From contig OX365942.1 in the NCBI GenBank assembly GCA_947243795.1, forward strand, positions 558,001 through 622,000: DNA of 64,000 nucleotides, in the 5' to 3' direction. Shown in pieces: positions 1-10,496 of this stretch. Position numbers and translations under genes: made by a program. Positions within the stretch are counted from its first letter, which is position 1. Each line of letters opens with the position of its first letter. Origin of the DNA: Saccharomyces uvarum. Taxonomy: Eukaryota; Ascomycota; Saccharomycetes; Saccharomycetales; Saccharomycetaceae. Below the pieces are notes generated by a model, which was not told the DNA's origin, made no database searches, and saw only the letters and a list, made by a program, of their open reading frames with translations.

Positions 1-100
1 CCTAGAAAAAGTAAGGAAATTGTTTCATGGTGCTCTAGTGGATGGAAGACGTATCCAAGTAGTTATTGCATCCGACGAATCGACACACTTATCGTATTAG
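1..100 (+). CDS. YHR127W: 3' end of YHR127W-like protein (partial)
   Basis: Reading in frame from base 2, 32 codons run to a TAG at 98-100. The peptide contains GALVDGRRIQVVIAS, which looks like the last beta strand of an RNA-recognition motif (pattern L-D-G-R-x-I-x-V). The upstream part lies outside the window, so the start is unknown. It sits just before FUR1 on the same strand, where S. cerevisiae carries YHR127W, a small nuclear protein of poorly known function. The assignment rests on synteny and the RRM-like tail; the reading frame itself is clear because it stays open from the window edge. Confidence 0.7.
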   Translation, partial: LEKVRKLFHGALVDGRRIQVVIASDESTHLSY

Positions 101-583
101 AGTTTGCAGGACATACCCACATATATAGTACTATCAGAGCGCGGAGTTCCTTTCCCCCCACACCAAGCGTTAGCTAGTTATATGGGCGGTTCTTCCTGTG
201 TATTAAATTTTTGGTAGGAGTCACTTTCTTTTCCCCTGATATTGGGCACGTAGAATTATTTTATAAACTGTAAAGAAAGAGGATCGCAATAGCAAAATAA
301 ATTTTTCTATACAATTTGTCTCATCGCAAATAAAACCGACGGCTCAAACCATTTCCCGACGGACATTTTCTATTTTTCAAGGTTTTTTCAATTTTTTTTT
401 TTTTCTTTCGAAGATGCTTCATAAAAAAGGTATATATACATTGTTAAAATTCCTCTTTCAGACCTAATTACATTTCTTCTAGAGCAATAAACCGTTACTC
501 TCTTCAGCTTCACCATTCTTGTGTCTTGTATATCTTACATATTCTAGGAAGGGCCTCAAATCAACACTCAGGATCAATAAAAA

Positions 584-1234
584 ATGTCTTCAGAACCATA
601 TAAGAACGTTTACTTGCTACCTCAAACTAATCAACTGTTAGGTTTGTACACTATTATCAGAAATAAGAAAACCGCTAGACCCGATTTCATTTTCTACTCC
701 GACAGAATCATCAGGTTATTGGTTGAAGAAGGTTTGAACCATCTCCCTGTGCAAAAGCAAATTGTAGAAACCGACACCAGCGAAAACTTCGATGGTGTTT
801 CATTCATGGGTAAGATCTGTGGTGTTTCCATTGTTAGAGCTGGTGAATCTATGGAACAGGGTTTGAGGGACTGTTGTAGATCCGTACGTATTGGTAAGAT
901 TTTGATTCAAAGAGATGAAGAAACCGCTTTACCAAAGTTGTTTTATGAAAAACTACCAGAAGATATCTCTCATAGATACGTCTTCTTATTAGACCCAATG
1001 TTGGCTACTGGTGGTAGTGCAATTATGGCTACTGAAGTCTTGATCAAGAGAGGCGTCAAGCCAGAAAGAATTTACTTTTTAAACTTAATCTGTAGTAAAG
1101 AAGGTATTGACAAATATCACGCTGCTTTCCCAGATGTCAAGATTGTTACCGGTGCTCTAGACAGAGGTTTAGATGAACACAAGTATTTGGTTCCAGGTTT
1201 AGGTGACTTTGGTGACAGATACTACTGTGTTTAA
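584..1234 (+). CDS. FUR1: Uracil phosphoribosyltransferase
   Basis: This 216-residue protein converts uracil and PRPP to UMP in pyrimidine salvage and also activates 5-fluorouracil. The PRPP-binding loop DPMLATGGSA is at residues 137-146 and the C-terminal LGDFGDRYYCV segment is the uracil-binding end of the family. The S. cerevisiae entry, as I recall it, carries about 35 further N-terminal residues. Here no in-frame upstream ATG is seen, and the ATG at 584 follows an A-rich leader, which is a good yeast context, so the short form is the supported start. The 101-583 leader contains a T-rich tract (about 386-412) and TATATATA near 430-438, consistent with a promoter. Protein sequence is near-identical to the S. 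cerevisiae enzyme. Confidence 0.97.
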   Translation: MSSEPYKNVYLLPQTNQLLGLYTIIRNKKTARPDFIFYSDRIIRLLVEEGLNHLPVQKQIVETDTSENFDGVSFMGKICGVSIVRAGESMEQGLRDCCRSVRIGKILIQRDEETALPKLFYEKLPEDISHRYVFLLDPMLATGGSAIMATEVLIKRGVKPERIYFLNLICSKEGIDKYHAAFPDVKIVTGALDRGLDEHKYLVPGLGDFGDRYYCV

Positions 1235-1460
1235 AAAAAATTCTCATCTCAATATTTCCATTTTAAAGGCCCAAGGACAACAGAAAGTGCCAACCAAATG
1301 TTAAGTTTTTCATTTCGGATCATCTTTGCTCGTTCTTGCGCTTTATTGTCCCCTTTTAGTTATCAATTTTACTAAGCATGTTTAATTAACTTCTTAAAAA
1401 TATAAATATATCAAATGTCCATATAATTAAAAATTTTGAAGGATCTAGTAACATCAATTC

Positions 1461-2615
1461 CTACATTAGATTGGAATACACACGGGTATTATCCTCCAGC
1501 CAGTCAGATTTCTTGGTCCAAAGCCTTTGAAAGGTAGATAACCCCGTTAAAATAGAACCTCCGACCCACGTAGTGTATTTTCTTTCTGGAGGTGCTATTA
1601 TTTTTATCTTAGAGGTTCCTTTAGTAGATGCTTCTAAATCATGTAACATTCGATCTCCGAACCCTCGGAGAGTTGTAGTTCCGCCGCTAAGGATTATCGA
1701 TGAAAGAAAAGTTGACCTTAAGTCCAAGTCGACTTTCCAAATCGATTGCATACACATGTCCGATAATCCGTCATATCCTGAGCCGATGATTTGAGGAGAG
1801 AACAATATTTCTGGGGCACGATATCGATCATTCCCGATTTTTATACATTTACCGTCAGGTAGCTTGAATACAGACGTAAAATCCTGAGATTCTTGCAAAT
1901 ATGTGTTTTCTTCCTTCTTAATGTCTGTTGCCAGATAACAAACTTTTTCTTTGATCGTACGAACAATCTCACGTTCACTGCTAGAAAATAAAGAAACGCC
2001 GGCTGATTTTCGTAATTGGAATTGCAAATGTTTAGTGATATCTCTCCCTCCGATATCCATCCTCATCATAGATGCAGGTAATGCGAAACCGTCATAAATC
2101 GGAACCGTACTACAATATCCTTCACCACAATCAACCACGCAGCCTGTAGTTCTTCCGCTGGCATATAACGATAAAACAGCAGGGTTCGAAACGTATAAAG
2201 CAGGAAGATTAAACGTTTCGAACAACACTTGAGCCATAACTTCTCTATTTTTCAAAGGGTTCATGGGAGCTTCCGTAATCAACAAAGGATGTTCTTCTAT
2301 ATTTTGCAATTGCAATACTTCATTTAAAATATGTGACCATATAAGTTCCATAGAATCCCAATCTTCCACCACACCATGTTCAATGGGATATTGTAGTCTG
2401 AGCAAACCGCGTAGTCTTTGCGCCTTATTTCCAACAAATGTATCTCCTTGGAGACCCTCAAGCATAACTTTATCATATTTCGCATGTCCCACGAGAGAGT
2501 ATTCCAAAGCTTTAGGTTTTTCCTCACCGCTGAACCCTGCCTTAATAATGCCCGAACCATTGTCGATTACTATCGGCTGATTGTACAAAGCATCACTATC
2601 ACTCAACTGGTTCAT
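1461..2615 (-). CDS. ARP1: Actin-related protein Arp1 (centractin, dynactin subunit)
   Basis: This 384-residue actin-fold protein forms the short filament of dynactin, which works with dynein to position the spindle at the bud neck. The first phosphate loop (VIDNGSGIIKAGFSGEEKP) is near residues 16-34, the second (DCGEGYCSTVPIYDG) lies mid-protein, and the adenosine-contacting ILSGGTTTLRGF is near residue 310. Length matches Arp1. The start ATG at 2615 precedes MNQLSDSDALYNQPIVIDNGSG. The gene is convergent with FUR1, with 226 bp between the stop codons. Confidence 0.95.
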   Translation of the reverse strand: MNQLSDSDALYNQPIVIDNGSGIIKAGFSGEEKPKALEYSLVGHAKYDKVMLEGLQGDTFVGNKAQRLRGLLRLQYPIEHGVVEDWDSMELIWSHILNEVLQLQNIEEHPLLITEAPMNPLKNREVMAQVLFETFNLPALYVSNPAVLSLYASGRTTGCVVDCGEGYCSTVPIYDGFALPASMMRMDIGGRDITKHLQFQLRKSAGVSLFSSSEREIVRTIKEKVCYLATDIKKEENTYLQESQDFTSVFKLPDGKCIKIGNDRYRAPEILFSPQIIGSGYDGLSDMCMQSIWKVDLDLRSTFLSSIILSGGTTTLRGFGDRMLHDLEASTKGTSKIKIIAPPERKYTTWVGGSILTGLSTFQRLWTKKSDWLEDNTRVYSNLM

Positions 2616-4074
2616 TAGCCGTTCTTTTTCAATTCCTCAATTGTATGCGTAGCATCAGCATTCGCCTCTTATTTTATGTCGATGTTTTATTAAGAGCGTT
2701 CTTGTTATTATCATTAATTTTATTATCAATATCACTATTACTTATTGATGTAGATCGCGAAAATGAAAAAAAAGGTGAAAACACTTTTCCTAAGAAAATC
2801 AATATAGAACGAAAAAGAAAATGTTACCAGTAGGGAAACCTACTTAAATCTAAGCGCACCAAACCCTTTTAATCGAGCACCGACTCCGATTCGTTTACGT
2901 TGTTATTGAATTTTCTTCTCAATGCTTCCCCTCACACTTCAGTCATAATTTAATGAGATTCAAAGATATCTGTTTCTGCTTTATAAGGCAAACGCCGTTT
3001 AACTGTGACGGAAAGTAATACCTTTTTCGATTACTGCGATCATCAAATGGCACTTGGTTCGAATTTTCATCTCGAAGCAATGTTAACTATACACACTGCC
3101 AACCATAATACTACCCTTTTCTTCCAGTTAGACAGACCAGCTTTGCTAAATCGGTAGTATATGTAAGATGAAAGTGAAATGTTAGGTAAAGTGTTTTTTT
3201 ATTTTATTATGGTGGGATCATTTAAACGTTTGAAGTGCTAAAAATCTTTGCTAGTGAGCTTTACATAGATGACTACCTGCCTTTAAATCATGCGTTTCAT
3301 CGTAAGAATATTACCAAAATAGAACGATATGCTTCACGCATCTCAAAAAACTCAAGTGTGTTCTCTTCTGAAACACAAATCGGTCGCACACTTATTAATA
3401 ATGACAATCAACCTTACATTTACTACTGAATATTACTCTCAAAATTCTTGATTACTATCAACAAAGCTAAAAAAGTAGTAAAATCCCATGCGTTCCGTTT
3501 TACAATTTGACTCTTTTCGAGAAATGACGCCATATCTTCCAGTGTGTTTCCAGCTCGTACTATCTCTCAACCGAATATTTTTGTTAAATACGAAACTTTT
3601 TGAAAATTTCCGGCACTGTTGTCGATTAATAAGGATCCGTCTGTAGCTTATTTCATGCTTTTATCATCGACATACTCTGTTTGACCACCATATTGAAAAC
3701 CAGATACAAAATTATAAAAGAAATGTATATGCTAACCAATAACAGTTTGCGATATTCTCAAAACTCTTAAAACATCTTTTAAAGTTCCATTTTCCTTGCT
3801 TATATAAGTGAAAACAAATGATACTTACTATTTTCATGTAATGCGTCGAAACCAATAAAATACATGCAAAAATTAGTGTCGAAAAGAAAGCTCACCCAAA
3901 AGAAAACGCAATTTAAATGTATAAAACAAAATAAAAAAATAAGTAAATAAATAAACTCCCCCCCCCCCCGCCATAACAAGTTGAAAAATGAATCTTCATC
4001 AAGACCATTTTCTTCTTTTTAGACGCCATACTTGTGCTAATGTCTCTACAAAACGCGTGTTGTAGCAATATTAT
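2616..4074. other. Intergenic region ARP1-YHR131C, no supported gene
   Basis: This 1.46 kb holds the ARP1 promoter at its left end and the YHR131C 3' flank at its right. Several short open frames (at 2645-2833 and 3235-3429, for example) have no family resemblance. S. cerevisiae carries a dubious ORF (YHR130C) in the same gap, which is not conserved as a convincing frame here. A run of 12 C residues lies at 3958-3969. I see no tRNA, snoRNA or LTR. Confidence 0.5.
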
Positions 4075-6594
4075 TCATGCAGTATTCTGTTGCTCGTCAT
4101 CTTCTTCATCTTCATTATCTTCATCATCTCCATCATCTTCATCATCGTCATCGTCATCATCTTCGTCCTCGTCGTCATCATCACCATTATCACCATCGTC
4201 CTCATTGCCGTCGTCATCATCCTCATCTTTAATGTCTTTTGCTATCCCAGCAATTGCGCTCTTGTTTTTACAGTTAAGCTCTATTAACTCTGTAGGTCCA
4301 ACGATATAACCCTTCAAAAAGTGATTCTTTACCAAAGCCTGACTACTGCAAACATGAACTATATTACTAGTTTTGAAAGCAGGACCAGGAACAGAAACAT
4401 AAACAACTTTACCCAAACAGTCGTTACTATCCAAAAATGGTTTAATGCACTTTAAAGAATCTCTCAAATAACGTCTTCTTGAAACCTCCTTAACGGGTGG
4501 TTTCCATTTTACATCGTCAGTTCCATATGGGACATTTGATAAACAGCTTAAAGTAGAAGACGCCCGCCTTCTATTCCTCATTCTCTGTTCTATTAAACTT
4601 GGATAATCATTTTCACTACCATAAACATGGCTATTATTACCATCATCTTCACTATCATCTTCACTTTCGTCATCATCAGTCCCACCAACACTCTCGTTTC
4701 CATTCACCTGAGAGTTACTCTCTGTGAGAGAAACTGACCTACTACTTTGAGATAAATCTGTAGTAAAACCGCCATCAAAGGCCATTTCAGACACATATGA
4801 TGAAGGACTTCGAGAAACAGCTCTAATCGGGACCCCGTTCTTTTCATTGGCTGCCAAAGTCGAAGCAACACTTCGTAACTCTTCTTTCATAACTGAATTT
4901 TGTGACTGTAACATAATTTCACAGCCATCGACATGTAATTGCTTACCAGTAGGTGCAGTATTGACTAACTCAGGAATCGGAGAAACCAATTTATTAACTG
5001 TAGCACTATTCGGAAACCTAATAGGAACCACCTCCTCGCTGATTGCGTTCCTTAATGGTTGTCTTTGAGGCGGAGGAACGGCTCTATCTCTACACAATGG
5101 AAGTTCCACCGTACTTGCAGAATTTCCTGAAACGCGATGTTTTAAATTGTTTCCTCCATCAAGTTCAGATTGATTATCCTCTTCTTCCGTTTCAATCACA
5201 CTATTCAGGTTACTTGAGTTTGATCTAAGTCTGTGAAGCTTTTCTGTTTGTGAAGAATTTTTGGGTCTAAAAAAATTCTTAATTTTGAATTTTAAGCTTC
5301 TAGATGCAATCGAACGAGAGACTGAGCATCCAGATGAAGATCTTGATAATTCAAATGTATTACTGTCAGTAACTTCTCTCGATGCACCAGAAGACGCTGA
5401 TAAAGCGTCAGACGAGATTGATAAGCCCGAGCAGTAATAATCTAGTAGACCAGTTGCGAAAGTGTTTGAACGTTCTCTAACGTTAGCGTTGTTATTAGTA
5501 TTGGATCCAGTACTATATCTTTGAACTAGATCTGGTCTAGAATTGGAACGAATAAATCGTTGCGAGAATGACCCCATCGAACTTTCACTTTTTTGAGTAT
5601 GCCTTCTTCTTCTTCTCCTTCTTCTTCGTCTCCTTCTTCTCCTCCTAGGAACTACTCGGTAGTCTGGATATTCCCTGATCTCCAAATCTAACGATACTGA
5701 TATACCGACAGACAAGTACATTGACCAGTCTATCAGGTCATCTATATGAGAAAACTTCAATAAAAACTGTTCATTTTCACATGACATTCTCAGCACAAAG
5801 CTTTTTTTGGTATAATCTGTTGGTATACCAAATCTTGCGTTTTGTAAGGTGAATGACTTATAAAGGGCCTCATTGGTCAAGTAACGAGATTGGTCGCGTT
5901 TAACTCTAAAAGAGATGCGTTCTTGATCTGATCTCTTAAAATCCGACGCAGATCTCGTAGGCAACGTAAATAAACGGTGATGCAAATGCTGCGACTGATC
6001 GCTGCGGTAGGACGGCTCGCTGTTGTTCCTATTCTCTTTTTCTGATTTTGTTTCCCCACTCGAATAGTTCCTAATGTGTTTTGTCAAGGAATTGTCAATA
6101 TGGTAAAGATTTAACTGGGTTGAATTGATCTCTAAAAGAAAATTCTTCCAATTCCTGTTACTGGACAGTTCATAAGGAGAAAGTCTCTCCAATTTTAACG
6201 ATATTAAGGTCAACTCATTAACTGCCGGAGAATACAAAGGAGGTAAAGAAGTCTTGAGGCATGGTGCGGTATCGCCAAACGTGGGAAAGCGCACCTCTTT
6301 GTTGGGATTGACTGAACCATAGCTTGGTGGATAAGCTGGAAGGGGATCTATGTGCTCGAAAAGATCATGCTTTAGAAGAAGAGCAGTAGAAGTAGTTCCC
6401 TTAGAAACATTTATTGGACCGGAGATGCCTTCCCGAGGAAGTTGACGTATAGCATCTAAACAAATAGAACTGCTGTTGTTGCTTGATGTAATGAGAACTT
6501 CGTCCATTGAGCATGTTGATGAAGATGAGGGTGACTTTAGCCTCTCGATCCTATTAGTCGTTATGAATAGTTTGCTCTCTATCGGCAGAGCCAT
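4075..6594 (-). CDS. YHR131C: PH-domain protein YHR131C (function poorly known)
   Basis: The protein is 839 residues from the ATG at 6594 (MALPIESKLFITTNRIERL); the frame is open for 52 more codons upstream but without an ATG. A pleckstrin-homology fold is suggested by the strand WKNFLLEINSTQLNLYHI (about residue 150) and the closing helix FSHIDDLIDWSMYLSVGI (about 295-305). A run of about 15 arginines follows (codons near 5605-5650), then Ser-rich sequence, an acidic stretch around DDDESEDDSEDD, and a very acidic D/E tail coded by GAT/GAC/GAA repeats. S. cerevisiae YHR131C is about 850 residues. A membrane or phosphoinositide role is inferred from the PH domain only. Confidence 0.88.
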   Translation of the reverse strand: MALPIESKLFITTNRIERLKSPSSSSTCSMDEVLITSSNNSSSICLDAIRQLPREGISGPINVSKGTTSTALLLKHDLFEHIDPLPAYPPSYGSVNPNKEVRFPTFGDTAPCLKTSLPPLYSPAVNELTLISLKLERLSPYELSSNRNWKNFLLEINSTQLNLYHIDNSLTKHIRNYSSGETKSEKENRNNSEPSYRSDQSQHLHHRLFTLPTRSASDFKRSDQERISFRVKRDQSRYLTNEALYKSFTLQNARFGIPTDYTKKSFVLRMSCENEQFLLKFSHIDDLIDWSMYLSVGISVSLDLEIREYPDYRVVPRRRRRRRRRRRRRRRHTQKSESSMGSFSQRFIRSNSRPDLVQRYSTGSNTNNNANVRERSNTFATGLLDYYCSGLSISSDALSASSGASREVTDSNTFELSRSSSGCSVSRSIASRSLKFKIKNFFRPKNSSQTEKLHRLRSNSSNLNSVIETEEEDNQSELDGGNNLKHRVSGNSASTVELPLCRDRAVPPPQRQPLRNAISEEVVPIRFPNSATVNKLVSPIPELVNTAPTGKQLHVDGCEIMLQSQNSVMKEELRSVASTLAANEKNGVPIRAVSRSPSSYVSEMAFDGGFTTDLSQSSRSVSLTESNSQVNGNESVGGTDDDESEDDSEDDGNNSHVYGSENDYPSLIEQRMRNRRRASSTLSCLSNVPYGTDDVKWKPPVKEVSRRRYLRDSLKCIKPFLDSNDCLGKVVYVSVPGPAFKTSNIVHVCSSQALVKNHFLKGYIVGPTELIELNCKNKSAIAGIAKDIKDEDDDDGNEDDGDNGDDDDEDEDDDDDDDEDDGDDEDNEDEEDDEQQNTA
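4085..4240. repeat. Trinucleotide-type repeat coding an acidic tail
   Basis: Imperfect CAT/CTT/CGT triplets on the + strand read as GAT/GAC/GAA/GAG on the - strand. They encode an almost pure Asp/Glu run at the C terminus of YHR131C. The purity suggests replication slippage and length variation between strains. Confidence 0.8.
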
Positions 6595-7184
6595 CCTTGA
6601 CGAACAAACCACGTTTATGCAAAATGCTGAATCAAAAAAAAGTTGTGGCTTCGAGAAACAGCAACTTCTTGAGACTAGATTATCGAAATTGTAAAGTTTC
6701 CCTTCAGCCCTATTGTAAAAGCTTGCTTTCTTTTTTTTAGTATAACGCAATTAGACGCACCCCACTGGAGCTTAATGGATATAACTAAACCAAAAAAACG
6801 CGGATACTCGATTAAACGTTTGCAAAATCGATAGCTTGATAGATGCCAAAGGCCAAGGTGACCGAACTATAAGGATATATATCTTTAATCAACTATACAT
6901 GATCGTAAAATAACTCCGTCAACGATGATCTGAGAGTTTAACCCTCTTTCAACGTTGATTATCAAAGACGATATGGTCTATCAGGAGGCGTGTTCAAGCG
7001 CTCTGAAGCAGCACTAGGTGATTTACTGTTGATTATCTGATCCTATTCACCGCGTGCCGGTAGCCTAGGTTAGTAACAATGATTTGGAGAATGTAAATAA
7101 ATATATATATAAGGGCGTTCCTTTTCTTTTTTTCAATTTTATATAGTGTATTTTTGACTGGATATATGGACATTATGGTATCAG
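6595..7184. other. Intergenic region YHR131C-ECM14
   Basis: It contains the YHR131C promoter and leader (right of 6594) and the ECM14 3' flank. TATATATA-like sequence occurs near 6875 and 7100-7112. I see no RNA gene or element in it. Confidence 0.4.
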
Positions 7185-8483
7185 TTATATTTCTGGATCT
7201 AGTAAGAAATTACAGAAGTACTTCAAGGCCGCATATGCTTCTTTACCCACAGGCTTGATGTTTTCCGGGGGCAGTAAGAACCCATGGTTTCCTGTGTCTC
7301 TTAACTTCAGTTGGAATGCCCAATGAGCTCTATGGTGGTACATGTAGTCCAAGGCGGAGCCCGCACCAAGGCCAGGGAATATGTCGGAACCACGATCCTT
7401 GCATGCAGAGATTACATCGTAAATTCTACCTGATTTTGAACGTATTGCCTTGGATAGACCATACGACAATTCCAACAGGTTTTCCAAATCTCTGGGTAAG
7501 GCGTCGCATGAATATGCGTAGGGGTACAGAATCTCCTGCGCATACGAATGCATGTCAATGTAACCATAAATCTTATAATTTCCTTTAGCTCCATTGATGT
7601 ACTCGTTCCAGGCGGATGCCTCCAAAGCTTCGAAAGGCTTTTCCCCACTATATTCTTCGCTACACGCATGTGTATGTGCCTTTTCCCATTGAAAATCAAA
7701 GGAATGGTCGATGTCGATCCCGTAACATTGTGGAACATGAGTTTCTTGACGGTTCTTGCGCCACAATCTATCATGAGACCATGTGTATGCGTATCCATCT
7801 GGGTTGAAAACAGGTATGATCAAAAAGTCCAAATCGTCCAGATACTTGGTTTCCTTTTTGGACGAACCGTATTTGGTCAACAACTGATAAATCGTCCAAC
7901 AGACTGTGCTTACACTGATCCACTCTCTGGCGTGGATTCCACCTGTAACAATAATGGTCTTTTTTTCTGGATTGGATTCAGGCTTGTTGCCAGATATATG
8001 CAGAGCCTTCAATTCTCTTCCTTCAAACGTTTTCCCCAAATGTTCCAGCTTAACCAAATTAGGGAAGCTTCGTTCCAAAAGATCCAACCACATATAGACG
8101 GTATCCAAATCTCTATACTCGCTGAAAAAAAATTCTTGCAAATTCTCAAAAACCCTCTGATCATGTGCGACCACCTGTCTAGTAGGCATCGTGTCTTGTA
8201 TTAATTGGTTCATATCATCTATGATCAACCGTCCCTCCTTTACCTGCTCACCTATGTCTTTAGGTAACTTAATATCTATGAATTTATTGCTCCTCGTCCA
8301 TACATCATAATCGTCAGTTAAGGGTGCGATTACATCCCTAAACAACGTAGAACTGTCCTCAGAAGTGAACCTATAAACACCATATTTACTATAATCCTCC
8401 TGGAGTCCTTGAATGGCAGTGGCCCCAATCACGGCTGCCAGAACCAAAATAACACAACTCCACAACGGATTCATCTGTAACAT
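7185..8483 (-). CDS. ECM14: Ecm14, M14 metallocarboxypeptidase-like pseudoenzyme
   Basis: The 432-residue secreted protein starts at the ATG at 8483 (MLQMNPLWSCVILVLAAVIG), giving a signal peptide over about residues 1-22. A propeptide follows, with the carboxypeptidase A-like domain from about residue 122. Zinc ligands are intact: H184 and E187 in HAREW and H312 in DMHSY. The catalytic glutamate (E270 of bovine CPA, in F-E-L-R-D-T-G) is lysine here: QLKLRDTG, K393. That substitution would abolish peptidase activity and matches what is reported for fungal Ecm14. The S. cerevisiae gene is linked to cell-wall phenotypes and located in the vacuole. The frame extends 5 codons upstream of this ATG without another ATG. 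Confidence 0.94.
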   Translation of the reverse strand: MLQMNPLWSCVILVLAAVIGATAIQGLQEDYSKYGVYRFTSEDSSTLFRDVIAPLTDDYDVWTRSNKFIDIKLPKDIGEQVKEGRLIIDDMNQLIQDTMPTRQVVAHDQRVFENLQEFFFSEYRDLDTVYMWLDLLERSFPNLVKLEHLGKTFEGRELKALHISGNKPESNPEKKTIIVTGGIHAREWISVSTVCWTIYQLLTKYGSSKKETKYLDDLDFLIIPVFNPDGYAYTWSHDRLWRKNRQETHVPQCYGIDIDHSFDFQWEKAHTHACSEEYSGEKPFEALEASAWNEYINGAKGNYKIYGYIDMHSYAQEILYPYAYSCDALPRDLENLLELSYGLSKAIRSKSGRIYDVISACKDRGSDIFPGLGAGSALDYMYHHRAHWAFQLKLRDTGNHGFLLPPENIKPVGKEAYAALKYFCNFLLDPEI

Positions 8484-8749
8484 AAACTTACTTAGCACCC
8501 TAACCTAACTTGTTCCGTGCGAACTTTGCTTACTTTCTGTCTTTGCAAACATTCTATCCTTTAAGCATGCCAGTGCCACTCTTCTTTTTTTTTCGTAAAG
8601 AGCGTAAATTAGCTGAATATACATCGAACGAGAAAAAGATCTTTTTAGATAATATGTGAGCACGAGGGAAATATTGGAGTTAAGGAACCCAGCACGCATA
8701 ATACCAGTGCAAGTACCAGTAAGGAGAGCGCCAATCAAGTTTACCATTC

Positions 8750-9145
8750 ATGTCAGAGGATCTTTCACCTACCAGCAGTAGAGTGGATTTGAGTAATCCG
8801 CAAGGGTTTACTAAAGAGGGATTGGATTTATCGAAGTTGTCACCACAAGAGTTAAAATTATACAAAATGTATGGAAAGCTGCCATCTAAGAAGGATCTGT
8901 TGCGACACAAGATGCAAGATCGTCAATATTTTGACAGCGGTGATTATGCCTTGAAGAAAGCTGGTGTTATTAAATCGGACGATGTTATCGTGAATAATTC
9001 CAGTAACAATCTTCCAGTCACCAATCCCAGCGGTCTCAGAGAGTCTATTATTAGAAGACGTATGAGTAGTAGTAGCGGTGGCGACTCTATTTCGAGACAA
9101 GGAAGCATTTCAAGTGGACCTCCACCAAGATCTCCAAATAAGTAA
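8750..9145 (+). CDS. IGO2: Igo2, endosulfine-family PP2A-Cdc55 inhibitor
   Basis: The 131-residue protein has the endosulfine/ARPP19 signature FDSGDY at residues 61-66. Ser63 is the site phosphorylated by the Greatwall kinase Rim15 when TORC1 is off, turning Igo2 into an inhibitor of PP2A-Cdc55 and protecting quiescence mRNAs. The preceding KMYGKLPSKKDLLRHKMQ helix is also typical. It is almost identical to S. cerevisiae Igo2. The gene is divergent from ECM14 with a 266-bp shared promoter and convergent with NSG1. Confidence 0.96.
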   Translation: MSEDLSPTSSRVDLSNPQGFTKEGLDLSKLSPQELKLYKMYGKLPSKKDLLRHKMQDRQYFDSGDYALKKAGVIKSDDVIVNNSSNNLPVTNPSGLRESIIRRRMSSSSGGDSISRQGSISSGPPPRSPNK

Positions 9146-9426
9146 ATAATGAAGATATGATATTATGTGATATTACTTTTTTTCTCTCTCTCTTTATCAT
9201 TACCAGATTCGGCTGAGCCTTGCATTTCAATATTCATTTTGCCGAGTAACAGCTACTTGTGTATATGTACATATTTGTACGGTATACTTTTTATCACTCT
9301 TGTGTTTTGGTTTATTTTTTTGTTGTCTTTTTGTACACTTAGTCAAAAGGGGGTTGGATGAGACTCAAAATTCGTTATATTTTATTTATGGATATCAATC
9401 TGTCTATATATCTCTAGGAAGAATAT

Positions 9427-10302
9427 TTAATCGAATAAATATCTGCCCAACTTGCTAAACATCAAAAAACCAAAAAAATAGAAATCTATAAAATATATTG
9501 TCTTTGATAATTGCGAGACATATTGAGTGCAAGTGAATGCACTAATTGCACCGACAACTAGGCCTGAAACCAGGACAGTTAGGGTGCCATCAAAGAATAA
9601 CCACATGACGATATTCAGCAAGCTCCATGCACCAGCTGCCTGCAAGGAGGAAGACCATTCAATTTTCCTAATACCAAATATTATACCTAAAAGAGTATTA
9701 GCACACCTAATGAATGATCCCAACGAGTTCTTATACATCGATGACCTAGTACTTTGAAGGCGGCGGCACTTGATAAAACAATCGATGAATGGTACTATAG
9801 ATCCCAAGATAACACCTTCAGTACCAAAGACAGCCCAATCTGGTACCATGTCTGGGTCCGAAACAAACCTATTCTTTAATTCTATACCACGTTGCAGAAA
9901 AGACGTGATATCTCCCTTTGCCAGCTGATCATTATCAAATAAACACTCTGATATCATGGGGAAGAGAACCCCGGCTATGAAGAGGATAAATACTGCTGCA
10001 ATGAAATTAAGTATTTTCACATACAGCGATTTCTCGTGTTTCACTGCGTCAGGGGGTGGAACCATTTCCAGCTGAGAAGCATTGGACAGCAATGTCTTAT
10101 CATAAACATCGCCTTCATTCTTAGTGATATCTTCGTCGTAAAACGAAAACAGTGCGGGTTTTGTTAGTGTATTTATAGCTGTGAAGCTTGTGCTACCTAG
10201 CTTATTCCCCAAAGGTGGCAAAGATGTTGCCTTCTTAAAAGAAGCGGCAGCACCATTAGTACCATTAGAACGTACTTGGCTCTTGCTCTTTTTCTTCCCC
10301 AT
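9427..10302 (-). CDS. NSG1: Nsg1, INSIG-family regulator of HMG-CoA reductase
   Basis: The 291-residue ER membrane protein belongs to the INSIG family and shields Hmg2 from degradation in the sterol pathway. The N-terminal 90 residues are soluble and Lys/Ser rich. Membrane segments follow, for example [20 protein letters not shown] (about 92-112), [17 protein letters not shown] and a C-terminal group ([31 protein letters not shown] is one region). Length equals S. cerevisiae Nsg1. It shares a 194-bp divergent promoter with WSS1. Confidence 0.93.
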   Translation of the reverse strand: MGKKKSKSQVRSNGTNGAAASFKKATSLPPLGNKLGSTSFTAINTLTKPALFSFYDEDITKNEGDVYDKTLLSNASQLEMVPPPDAVKHEKSLYVKILNFIAAVFILFIAGVLFPMISECLFDNDQLAKGDITSFLQRGIELKNRFVSDPDMVPDWAVFGTEGVILGSIVPFIDCFIKCRRLQSTRSSMYKNSLGSFIRCANTLLGIIFGIRKIEWSSSLQAAGAWSLLNIVMWLFFDGTLTVLVSGLVVGAISAFTCTQYVSQLSKTIYFIDFYFFGFLMFSKLGRYLFD

Positions 10303-10496
10303 TGGTACGCTCCTATGTCTATATTTTTTCTTTTTCTCAATTCACTATGCCAATAATCTGGTGGTTTGGTGAATAAAATTTGACACTTTTTCTTTTTGCG
10401 CTCTGTTTTAAGACAATTTGAAAACAATTCAGAATATCAAAAAGGTTGATGAGGGCAAAAAGAAAATAGGGAAATCGACCAAGTAGATACAATGAT

